The position numbers and the translations under genes are program-made. Under the pieces are notes generated by a model. That model saw only the letters and a list, made by a program, of their open reading frames with translations. It did no database searches and was not told the origin of the DNA. This document shows, piece by piece, positions 55,168 through 64,000 of a DNA stretch of 64,000 bases. Position 1 is the stretch's first letter; the number at the start of each line of letters is the position of its first letter. The DNA is taken from NCBI GenBank assembly GCA_033297205.1, contig MU859187.1, positions 39,095 to 103,094 on the forward strand, given 5' to 3'. Source of the DNA: Pseudoneurospora amorphoporcata (Eukaryota; Ascomycota; Sordariomycetes; Sordariales; Sordariaceae).

Positions 55168-55467
55168 TCGGGTGCATTACCTAAGGTAAGGTACGAAAGG
55201 CACACTATTGTCAAGGTGGATGCGTACCTACACATCAATGCTGGAAAGTTCGTTGGTGCGGGACTTCATAGGGTACACTTCGCAATTCAACCAACCTACC
55301 ACCAATTTTCATGCAAAAAGCTGTTATCAACCCGATGCATTTTGCCCGTTTCATACATGCTCTCTCATTTTCCCCTTTGAATGTGGTTATCCCGTTGTTT
55401 TGTTGTGAAGTTTTGCACCCCCCCTGTCACGAGAACCGCGCTAACAAACTTTCTAGCATTGATGTGT
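55168..55467. repeat. Repeat element with dispersed-repeat copy 2 and imperfect inverted arms
   Basis: 55168-55227 matches the repeat at 41220-41274. Directly after it, 55230-55260 (ACACATCAATGCTGGAAAGT...) is repeated in inverted orientation at 55437-55467. It matches at 27 of 31 positions and all four differences are transitions. The two arms enclose about 175 bp. This looks like a small non-autonomous element or two opposed fragments of one larger repeat, altered by C-to-T mutation. Confidence 0.7.
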
Positions 55468-55689
55468 AAGGCAGCGCACATGGCACGACCAATCCCAACT
55501 AAAGTCGTAGCCACCACTTGCCTTTCGCCCCTTTCCTCTTTTCTATAGTCCATTGCCCGTCTAGGTGTCTCCTCCCCATTTTAGATGTCACACGGACATT
55601 CGACCCTAAGCCTCACCAGGCTCCTAAGGAGCCGCACGGCTTGGACCCAAGCCTTGCTATACAGCTGGATGCCTCAGGTAACTAGGCCA

Positions 55690-56200
55690 TACTCACCCTC
55701 GACGCACGGAGATCCAGTTACAACTTCTTCACCGCGTTCACGACGCGCCATCAGCAGGACACCCGGGCAGGAAGAAGACGTATTCGTTGCTTCTTCAGTC
55801 TTTCTACTGGCCAGGTATGTACAACTCGGTTAGGGCGTACTGCAAGGCCTGTCTTCAATGTGCGAAGACCAAGCCATCACGGCACTCCCCTTATGGTCTG
55901 TTGAAGCCCTTAGCGGTACCATTCGCCCCTTGGAAGGACATCTCGGTAGACTACGTCACGCCGCTCACACCCTGCCTTCGTAGAGGGCAGGAGTTCAAGC
56001 ATGTGGCCGTTGTCGTGGACAGACTAACCAAGATGCGCAAAAAACATTTCATTCCAACAGTTAGTTTGACGACCGAGGAACTGGCGGACCGGTTCATTGA
56101 GCGCATCTACAGTATTCACGGCCTTCCCAACTCCATCGTGTCTGACCGTGGCTCCCAATTCATTTCACAGTTCTGGAGGGCGCTGTCCTCGCGCCTGGAG
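55690..56200 (+). mobile_element. Ty3/Gypsy integrase fragment
   Basis: In one frame, VHDAPSAGHPGRKKTYSLLL leads into FYWPGMYNSVRAYCKACLQC, the HHCC zinc finger of a retroviral-type integrase. The catalytic core then gives KDISVDYVTPLTP and VVVDRLTKMRKKHFIP, followed by LPNSIVSDRGSQFISQFWRA. Two of the three catalytic acidic residues (the first Asp region and the Asp of SDRGSQF) are present; the third lies beyond the break at 56200, where an LTR begins. The fragment lacks reverse transcriptase and start codon and is inactive. Confidence 0.85.
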
Positions 56201-56500
56201 TGTTACGATCCAATCAAGGATCACTTATGTAAGCCAGACTAGGTAGGACCAACGGACCAATCAGGTAGGGCCCGAGAACGTCGGGTCCTCAGGAGGAAGA
56301 AGACCCGAAGCGTTCGGGTCCAATATATCGGGTCCATGAAGACCGGTATATAAAGACGGCCTTCCCAGGCCTCTTTAGATACTGGCTCTTCAGCAAGCAA
56401 CCAGCTTTCACAATCCATCAGTACCTTTTGGTTACTACTACCGTTATTGTTATTCTTATTTCCCAGCGATATACTCCTGTGCTTGTAACGGTTCGTCACA
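56201..56500. mobile_element. Probable retrotransposon LTR, 300 bp
   Basis: It begins TGTTACGA and ends TCGTCACA, an imperfect terminal inverted repeat (7 of 8) with the TG...CA ends of LTRs. It contains a TATA-like GGTATATAAAGACGG near 56344. It abuts the integrase fragment directly. The flanking 5 bp on the two sides (TGGAG and TCTAT) do not match, so either an internal deletion or a later rearrangement removed the target duplication. Only one copy was seen in the window. Confidence 0.6.
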
Positions 56501-56534
56501 TCTATCAACAGGTTCCTTCACTTGACGAAGCCAT

Positions 56535-57089
56535 TTACTTCAAGTCGTTCCACACAGGAGTCTTGATGAACTCCTCCCAAGTAGTCAACTTCTCCTCGAC
56601 CAGCGAATGTGTCCAGTCCAGGCTCTCGCCGCCGAAATACCCAAAGGTACCCAAAAGCAGCATGTTCTCCAGCAGCTCTTGCGCCACAAACTCAGGCATG
56701 CCCAGGCCCTTCAGAATGTTGAGGTAGACGTCTTCTGGAAGCTGGTAGTACGAAGCCGTCTTTCCGGCCTCGGGGAACACTTTCTTGAAGCCTTCAACAA
56801 GCTGATCGCCCGTCATATACTCGGTTGCACCAAGAAGCCTCTTGCCTAGGGTCTCGTCGCGGTGGAGGATGGCAGCCTTGACAAACTTCCCAGTGTCTGC
56901 CGTGTCAAAGACGGGGAAAAGTGACGAGCTGGGGGTGGGCAGGGCCAATGTCCACTTGCCGTTGTCGAAGCGGAAAGTCTGGCCGGGAAGGTTGGACATG
57001 TAGAAGCCTGCCAAGAAAAACGTAGAGGGGACACCGACAGAGCGGGTGTACTCTTCAACTTCGGCTTTGCCGTCAAAGTGGTAGACATG
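56535..57089 (-). pseudogene. 5'-truncated NmrA-like (NAD(P)-binding) gene
   Basis: The minus-strand frame reads HVYHFDGKAEVEEYTRSVGV then PSTFFLAGFYMSNLPGQTFR, continues through LPTPSSSLFPVFDTADTGKF and ends WEEFIKTPVWNDLK. This is the C-terminal two-thirds of an NmrA-like atypical short-chain dehydrogenase. The expected N-terminus with the GxxGxxG dinucleotide motif is absent. Upstream of about 57089 the frame runs into a GC-rich tandem repeat and then into another gene's 3' end. Without the Rossmann start it should be non-functional. Confidence 0.78.
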
Positions 57090-57099
57090 GGGGTATTCT

Positions 57100-57135
57100 C
57101 TGGCCGCGGGTCTGGCCGCGGGTCCGGCCGAGGTG
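57100..57135. repeat. Short GC-rich tandem repeat (about 12 bp, three copies)
   Basis: CTGGCCGCGGGT is repeated twice, with a third diverged copy (CCGGCCGAGGTG). It sits at the truncation point of the NmrA-like gene. Confidence 0.7.
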
Positions 57136-57170
57136 GGTATTGCGGCCGGAGGCCACCGAGCATCTCGAGG

Positions 57171-60085
57171 CTAATGCCAAGCGTTGAGGCTCTGCTGAGC
57201 CTTACGACCCTGACCCTGGACTATGGGCGATGTCCGTGTGACACTGCCTGAGGTATCCAGCCGTGCGACTCTGGGCTTAGGGTCGAATGTCCGTGTGACA
57301 CCTAGCTCCTCCTTCATAGCCTTGAGTTGTGCTTTGTTCATCTCCCTCGTGAACTTTCTGTCCCACCCGACCGGAACCATGTGGCCTACCACTAGACAGA
57401 CCATTCTGGTCGTCTTGGGCTTTTCGTCCTCCTTTGGCTTGTCGACTTTTTGCCCTTTTGCTACCATGGCTTTTTCTGCACCCTCGGGTTCTTTTTCCTT
57501 ACCTAGCCATTTCCGCTCCATGGCCTCCCTTCTCAGCTTCTCCATCTTTTCCGGGTCACCAATCCCGTCATCATATATATCCATCTTTCCCCCTCTAGAG
57601 ATATCCTTCACCCCTCCCTTTGTTACTGCCCCAGCCTGCTGCTTCCCCTTCACCCCCTTTACGTCGCTAACCTGTTCTTTACCCTTACTCACACCTCGAT
57701 CAATCTTCATCAGCTGAGGCTGAAGCTGAAGCCGAGGCTCATCATCAACATCAACCTCCTCAAACTCCACCACCACCTCCCCCACCAACCTCACATACAC
57801 CCCCTCCATCACCTGCCCCCTCGCTTTATCCTCCCATTTCTGTTGCCACTTGTCTAGCATCTCTTCCTCTTCCTTTTCCAGTTCTTCCCGTGTCTTTTAT
57901 TTTCCCCCTTCGTTTCCCTCACCCTTCCCTGCTTCCCCTCCCCCCTCTTTTTTGGGGTGTTCATCTTCCGCGTCCGTATCAGAACCCCACTGATCAAAAT
58001 CGTACCCCAGCACCAAGTGATGGAACTCGGGCCGCAAAATCGCTTGCACCCAGAACTCGCCGTCGTAGAGGAGCAAGCGGATGACCAAGTCTGGAGGGCC
58101 GGTGGGGGGTTGGGAAGGTAAAGAGGAGGAAAGACTTGGTTGTCGCGGCGGAGGGGTTCTGTTGTGGTAGAAGAGGTCATTTTGGTTGGGATGGGGGTCT
58201 GAAGGGGGTGAGGGACCGGAGGGAGATGAGGGGTGGTCGGGGTCCTGGCGTTGGGACCAGGTGCGTTTACGGGAGGGCAGGGAGGATTGGCTGTGTGGTG
58301 GGACTTGGCTGGGTGGTGGAGGGAGGTAGTCGTCGGTGTTGGAGTCGGCGATGGTGGAGGGGGGGCTGGTGGATGAGAGGTCGGTTTCTGGGATTTCGTG
58401 GGCAAGTTCCTTCGAAGGTCTTTCAACGCTGTGCTCGCTGTCGAGGTCTCGCGGTCTTTCGTGCTCGCTGTAGTTACTGGTGTGATCAATGGAATTGTTT
58501 CCATACGCTTCCTGATGTGCCTTTTCGCCTCCCTTATTGCCAAGAGCACGAGGCTCCTCACTCCAAAGATTTGAAGGGGCAATATTCCCACGCTGTGAAT
58601 CACCCTCATATCCATACTCGGAGCCAACTTCCGACCAACTCGGAGAGTCAAGAGGCATCTTGAGATATTGGATCTCCCTTACTAGCATCACCACCCCTTT
58701 CGGCATAACCACTTCCTTCTTCCCAGTCTGCCCCTTGATTTCATTCGCCCCTTTCTCCTTCTCTCTCTCTTTCTCCAACCCCTTCTGTTCCGCCTCCTTT
58801 ACTACCGCCCCCTCCACCTCCTCCACCACATTCTGCCCATGCGTCCCCTTATTCTCTTCCTCCTGCCCCTCAACCACCTCCTGCCCCTGTCCCTTCTGTC
58901 CCTTCCCCTCAACCACCTCCTGTCCCTTCCCCTTCTGTTCCTTCCCCTCTTGCCCCTCCCCCTCCTCAGCCGCCTCCGCCTCCCCCTCAGCCTCCGGAAC
59001 CGGCCAAACCTCAGGAAACTTCTCACTCACAAGCACATAACGAATGACCCCCCTTGCAGCCTTGACGTCCAAATCGATCGGCCGATTGGGGTGGTCAGGA
59101 TCGTGCGAGACGATGGGGGGGCGGCGATGGAGGCTTCTGAGTCGTAGGGGTCTGGGAGGGCGGCTTCTCCTTCTGCTTTCGTTTGGCTGTCCTTTTTCGT
59201 TTGGCTGTCCCGTTTCGTTTGGCCTTCCGCCCTCGTTTGGCTGTTTCGTTTCATTTGGCTGTTCTCTTTCGTTTGGCCTTCTGCCCTCGTCTGGCTAGCG
59301 GCGGTTTTATTGCCGACTTCACGGGTGATGTCGTTGTTGTTTTTGCTGCGGATGCTAAGACCGGATAGAACTGGTGGACTGGAGCCGAGAGTTGGGTCGG
59401 GAGTGGGACTGGGACTGAGGACTTTGGACGGTCGGCCTGGTCGGCTTGGTCGGCCTGATTTGCCTAGGGGTACTGCTTCCCCTTTATCATCCCCATCCCC
59501 GTCTTCGTCCCCTTTCTCTAGCCAAGCTCGAACCTTCCCTGTCCTACCATCTCTCCGGCCGTCTCTCCCCAGCACATCCCCCCTCCCAAACCCAGCCGGA
59601 TTCACTAGCCCAGCAGAACCATCTAACCCAAGCACATCCCCTTCTCCATAAGCTTTCCCCTTGCCTTTCCACTTGGCCTTTCGTCCTGAGCTGTAAGCGA
59701 GCTGCTGTTGTTCTCGGGGTTGAGGCCGGGGTTGATACGAAGGAGGCGGCCCATCACAATCTTGATACTCCTCCACCTCCTCATCCAGCCCATGCGCCTC
59801 GAAGTAGGCGTCTAGTTCGTCATCTTCGTCATCTAGGTCAACGGCCTTCCCTTTCCCTTTCCCTTTTCGATCAAAAAACACTGGTTTTGGGGGTTGTTGT
59901 GCCGAAGGCGGTGGTGATGCTTCCTCCTGTGCTCGCTGTCCCCGTGGTTTTCCCTGTGAAACCCAACGAAACGGCTCAAGTACTTCATCCAACCCATGCG
60001 CCTGGAAATAAGCCTCTAGTTCGTCGTCGTCGAAGAAGTCGTCATCATCTATATCCATCATATCTGGGTCCATGTTGTCGGCCAT
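57171..60085 (-). pseudogene. Low-complexity gene split by a homopolymer frameshift and an in-frame stop
   Basis: ATG at 60085 opens an acidic N-terminus with two copies of a D-E-L-x-A-Y-F-x-A-H-G-L-D-E motif (residues about 21-34 and 89-102), then GKGKGKA and Q-T-K repeats. The frame ends at 59027. The neighbouring frame reads DPDHPNRPIDLDVKAARGVI and RYVLVSEKFPEVWPVP and continues to a TAA at 57899-57897. Beyond it, in the same frame, come KTREELEKEEEE, MLDKWQQKWEDKARG and the rest to 57171. The first switch lies at a run of seven G (59115-59121, plus strand); one more base would restore the frame. So this is probably one gene of about 970 codons, or a recently broken one. Segments such as LLLYDGEFWVQAILRPEFHH may be a folded domain; no family is assigned. 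Sequencing error in the homopolymer, or an unrecognised intron at the TAA, is possible. Confidence 0.55.
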
Positions 60086-60373
60086 TTGCTGCTGCCTGTA
60101 TCCGTTATGGATGGTGGCGATGTGATTGCGACTGAATACCTCTATGGTGGTTCCTGCCGGTAATGGAGCGCATGATTGTTTACATTAAAATAGAGTTACT
60201 GGATGATGGTCGAGTGAATTGGTGATTTGAGGAGTTGAGGTTGAAATCCAAGAACGATGACGATGAACATGCGAATGAGAAAGAAGACGGGATGGAAATG
60301 TGGGAATGCGGGAATGACAAAGGCAAATCCACCGGAGACGGCACGGATAACCTGACATAAGGCGGAAAGCACC

Positions 60374-61688
60374 TCAGTCCATATCCTCGCTCCCGTCCAG
60401 GTAATGTTCCTGGACGTCAGCCCACGTGAGGCCAGCGTTATGTTTGAACACAAGCCCTATCTTGGGCATCCGTCCGTACCGCGACTGGGACGATGTGTCC
60501 TCTTCATTGACATTTTCCTCCCACAACTCCTCGAAAGGCTTCAAATACTGCGCGAATATCTCTTGCACCAACTCTCGGTCCTTCAATTCCGTTACAAAAT
60601 CCCCACCGGGAAAGAACTCCTCCTCTTCGAGACGCCGAAAACCATCTCTGGTGAAGTATGGCACCTGACCCCTCCACATAAAGGGAGCGAGCAGTTCTAA
60701 CGGTGGCCGTCGTGTCCTTAAGCCCAACCGTCTCATGTCAAACGTGCGGCCTCTCCTGTTGATGTCTCGAAGAAGCTGTACCATGGGGAAAATATCTGGA
60801 AGCTCTACAAATATTCCCGCCTGCGGTTGGGTGTCTCTCTCTTGTGGAAAGTCTTGACCGGGCGCTCGATCTGCAAAGACTCCCCAATTCTGAGCTATGT
60901 TCCGATCGACGAGAAACTCCTCCGTGACCCTATCTCCATGGTTCCAGCAGATCATGATCTGGTAATCTTGGGCCTTTTTGAGGAGCTCAAGCAACGCAGT
61001 TTGTTTTTTGAGGTTATTTCGCGTTGATTCCCATGAACGCCTATTGTTTCGATGGCAGAGAAGTATCAAAGGCTCATGGTCCCCAAGAGGCACTTTCATG
61101 TCCGCCTCGTCATAATCTCTGTTGCCAATGTTGATGCTCAGTAGACGTGGGGTAGATCTGGACAGCCATCGAAATCTTCCTCCCCTCTCTTGATTCAGGT
61201 CCGGGTGTCTGGCCTTGCGGTATGCGGCGTCGTACTTTTGCAACACAAAGCCCCGCGATTCTTGACACAGATGGGCGAGGGGCAACGGAGGCCGGCTGCT
61301 CAGCAGAATAGGGGCCCTAGTAATCTTGTTGAAGCGCCCATCCTCCCTTCTTTTAAACCGGACTTCCTCGTACCGGTTCGCATGAGACCAAGCGTCCCCC
61401 CAAAGTTCTGTATCGCAGACGGATCTTGTCACGTTAGCTTGGAAGATGTCATCTTCGGAGTCGAGGACTTCGTTCCAGATCAGGTCGCGGATCTCGCGGG
61501 GAAGGGACCAGAAAGTCACGCGGTCTTTTCTAGTGGTCGCTAGCTGGGTGACATGAAATAGAAGACCGTCATCGCTGGTATGAGTCGGCTGCTGGTTAAG
61601 CTGGAGAGTCCTTGGAGTTGAGCTGGTTCGGATTCACGTTCAAATCATCCGCCACCTCGGGTTTATCTTGCTCGTGATCCTCGGTCAT
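60374..61688 (-). CDS. 2EXR-domain protein, 421 aa
   Basis: Two exons: 61688-61638 and 61588-60374. The 49-nt intron (GTGAAT donor, CTTAAC branch, CAGCAG acceptor) joins a 17-residue start, MTEDHEQDKPEVADDLN, in phase to PTHTSDDGLLFHVTQL. Then comes TFWSLPREIRDLIWNEVLD, the F/W-x-LP-E-I/L-R-x-x-I/L-W opening of the 2EXR domain. The later block LAHLCQESRGFVLQKY is its usual second half. The rest is a long variable region with no catalytic motif; the C-terminus is acidic. 2EXR proteins are a large fungal family related in layout to F-box-like modules, with unknown role. Without the intron no ATG is available near the domain, which supports the spliced model. Confidence 0.78.
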
Positions 61689-62693
61689 CGTGTTGAAAAA
61701 TTAAGGCTTCTGGCCCTGGAGCCAAGAGGTAGCCTGTTGGGATACTCTGGCGAGTTAGCGGGCTTACGGTAGGCAGATCTGAGCTCAAACTGATGCTGAC
61801 CTGAAGCAGAGGAGGAAGATTCTTCGCCTGACGGCAGGGTGATCTAGTGCGGCGTTTGCACGGCGTTGACCTTCTCCGAGAGCTCGTAGCTGGCTAGTCA
61901 ACAGGCCAACAAGCGTGGAGCGCAAAGAAGTGCTGAGGGGTGTTTGGAATACGCAAAGATGGTAGGCTGGAAGGTTGGCTGTCTCCGAAGTGTCAAGAGA
62001 ACTGGGCGAACAACACCAGGCTGACGGATATGAACAGCACGAGATAGTGCAAGCCCCGTCTGATGAAGAACGGCTGCCCAAGTGAGGTTGTTTTGAGGAA
62101 GCGTCAGTGAGTGGTGACAGAAAGAAAAACAGAGTCGAGGCGGGGTGCCACGGAAATGTAATTTCTAATGAGAGGGGTGAGGTTGAAAATTTCCACGCAA
62201 GCACCTTCCCGCGAAGCGTCATACCAATGACCCAATGACATGACGCAATGTTATGTCAAGACGTTCTTTAGGGGTCCGATGGAAGGTGCGGAGAAGTGAA
62301 CGAGGTCTGCCTATCAAACGTATCAGAGGTCCGATGGATGGCGGCTAGTTGAAAAGACGAAGAAGAAGTTTGAACTCGAGACCTCTGGCCAACTTGTTTA
62401 GGTATGTTTTCATCCTGTTTATATCTCCCTTTAATGACGAAAGGTTTAACATTAGGGTAGTATGTTATTCAGACATAGATAATGCGTTTCTGGTTCAAAT
62501 CTCTTCATTTCCTGGAGGATGATGAGCATCACACTTCTCTCACATACCAGTCTCTCTACTACACTACTCCATGAACGGCCTTCCGTATCGGTATCTTTGA
62601 GCTTACCAAAAACATCATAACCTCTCTCCTCTCGTCTTCGTCATTTAGGTAGTCTTTGCCAGAACCCCCCTTCCCAAAAGAGACAACCACCCC
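61689..62693. other. Spacer
   Basis: About 1 kb upstream of the 2EXR gene and downstream of the next minus-strand gene. A frame at 61785-62222 (minus) is Ser/Leu-rich and lacks support. Confidence 0.45.
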
Positions 62694-63343
62694 TCACCAA
62701 ATCCGATTCCCAAACTGATCCACCCTCACATACCTACAATCACCAACCAACTCCACCGCATTCCTCTGCCCCTGCGCCACCATCTCATGATACGCCCTGT
62801 TCCCCGCCACCGCCTCCTCGCACAACCTTCTATGCTTCGCCTGCCCGACATCCACCGCCGCCTGGATCTCCGCCGGACAAGCAGCAGGGAACATCTCCCT
62901 GGGTATCGGACCCAGCTTCGCCCATCCTCCCATATCCATTCCCCCCACCGTCGAACTCCCGTAGTATCTAAGCGCAGCATTCACCCCCTCAAACCCCCTC
63001 TCCGGCTCGCCCGCCGTTTCCAGCGCCATGTACTTCCCAAACCCCTGCTCCGTCAGGAAGGGCGTCTGGCCGATTCCCAGGACGCGCATGCCCTCGGGGA
63101 TTTCTTGCGCTTCGGCGGCCATGAGGTGTGTGAGCCAGGAGGGGAGGTAAGGGCTTGTTTGCTGGACGGGACGTGGAGAGGGGCCAGGGCGCGGACGCGG
63201 GATGGGGATGTGGTGGATGCTGAAGGCTTGGAGGATCAGACGGAATTCGTAGTCGGCTTTGTCGAGGGGGGTGAGGGCGGCGAGGGGGTTGGGGAGACCT
63301 GGGATGGAGGAGGTGGTGGACCAGGGGGTTTTGTTGAGTTTCC
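62694..63343 (-). CDS. Last exon of a conserved-looking protein of unknown function (5' end unresolved)
   Basis: The minus-strand exon begins after a CCCCAG acceptor at 63344 (with a TACTAATC branch-like sequence near 63370). It encodes KLNKTPWSTTSSIPGLPNPL, then LDKADYEFRLILQAFSIHHI and the longer C-terminal part MRVLGIGQTPFLTEQGFGKY ... RVDQFGNRIW, 216 codons including the stop. Low-complexity is limited to a Pro/Arg linker; the rest has even composition like a folded domain. The exon needs an upstream exon ending in phase 1; the frame open at 63366-63672 ends in phase 0 at its only candidate donor. The true first exon may be further up or beyond the window. No family recognised. Confidence 0.6.
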
Positions 63344-64000
63344 CTGGGGAGGCGGGCAGGAGGGATTAGTATTGGTTGCTGAACTTGGGGGAAGAAATTG
63401 AAGGTTTTGAGGATGCGCAAGAGGAAGAACGGAAGGATGGAGGGATTAGTGGTTGTGTGGAGGACAGGTAGAGAAGGAACAACGGGGATGGTGCCTTCTT
63501 CGGTAGGAGGAGGTGGAGCCGCATCCTCCCTGATGAACACACAGAAGACACTCGTCGATTTCGGGTTCACGACAAGCGATGAGACATCATTTGACGTCTC
63601 AGCTTGTTTAGAAGACCCCATTTGTGATGGAAATGGCAAAGGAAATTGTGAAAAAGGCCTTCGAGCAGACAAGAGTCAAGCTCAGAAGCAGTCCCAGGTG
63701 CCCATGACCGCTCTCGCTCAAGACGCCTTACCACTTGGCACACTGCACCACTTGGCGCCCAGGGGAAGTAAATGATCCAACATATTTCCCCTTTTTCCCC
63801 GTATTTTTTTTTTTTTTTTTTTTTTTGTTTTTCCCTTTTCCTTTTTCTTTATCCTCCTTCTCTTCACTCTCTTCGTCTCCCCACCCGTTCCTCTCCTTTC
63901 CTTACCCATCTCTTTGTTTCTCTCTTCCATTCCCACCACAAACCCAAAACAAACAACAGCAAAACAACGAAAAAAAAGAAAATCTTCAAACTCACAACTA
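63344..64000. other. Terminal region with poly-T tract
   Basis: It contains a run of more than 20 T near 63804-63826 and polypyrimidine sequence to the window end. A frame on the minus strand (63366-63672, including MGSSKQAETSNDVSSLVV) could be a 5' exon of the neighbouring gene but does not join in phase. Confidence 0.4.

Noticed and set aside
56196..56505. Target-site duplication flanking the LTR
   Set aside because: The 5 bp on either side (TGGAG and TCTAT) do not match.
61785..62222. Minus-strand 145-codon frame upstream of the 2EXR gene
   Set aside because: Starts without a good ATG context, is Ser/Leu-rich and has no recognisable feature.

Overview
The window looks like nuclear DNA of a filamentous ascomycete (Pezizomycotina, most like a Sordariomycete). 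Genes carry short GT-AG introns (about 40-190 nt) with CTAAC/CTGAC branch sites. Spacers are full of microsatellites and short AAGGTACC/GGTACCTT motifs. Transposon relics carry transitions and stops of the kind left by repeat-induced point mutation. The gene repertoire (fungal NLRs, 2EXR proteins, DUF829, NmrA-like) is typical of such fungi. No tRNA, rRNA or CRISPR array was recognised.

Layout. 1-9.8 kb is ordinary: the 3' part of a KH-domain RNA-binding protein gene, a Glu/Gln-rich coiled-coil protein, a DUF829 (TMEM53-like) protein and a small Cys-rich protein. 11.4-14.1 kb is a transposon graveyard: a Ty3/Gypsy integrase-tail/chromodomain relic, a decayed Cys-rich (zinc-knuckle-like) gene and a decayed GIY-YIG gene. 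15.3-18.8 kb is an NLR with an alpha/beta-hydrolase domain, NACHT and ankyrin repeats.

20.3-39.5 kb is the most unusual part. It holds four very long or bacterial-flavoured genes. Two nearly head-to-tail intronless giants (1,238 and 1,415 aa, minus strand) and a four-exon beta-propeller lectin-like gene (minus) face a 2,473-aa gene (plus). Reconstructed introns show that the last one fuses a ComEC-type metallo-beta-lactamase domain to a DUF6603-type beta-rich region. The gene set resembles bacterial gene neighbourhoods more than ordinary fungal genes. It is the best candidate here for an undescribed system, and it lies between two NLR genes.

39.9-50.2 kb has a small acidic orphan, a truncated 2EXR gene next to a palindrome, a gene-poor stretch, and an eight-exon NLR (DUF7708-like, NACHT, zinc-finger-like, ankyrin). 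That NLR has a 24-nt micro-exon and a GC-AG intron. 51.0-54.3 kb is an 11-exon SNF2/Rad5-like helicase divergent from that NLR. 55.2-57.1 kb is another relic zone: inverted repeat, Gypsy integrase fragment, 300-bp LTR and a 5'-truncated NmrA-like gene. 57.2-60.1 kb is a low-complexity gene broken by a homopolymer frameshift and an in-frame stop. 60.4-61.7 kb is an intact 2EXR protein. 62.7 kb to the end is the last exon of a conserved-looking gene whose 5' end is unresolved.

Family assignments come from reading motifs, not from searches. Exon structures were derived by hand from splice sites and reading-frame continuity.
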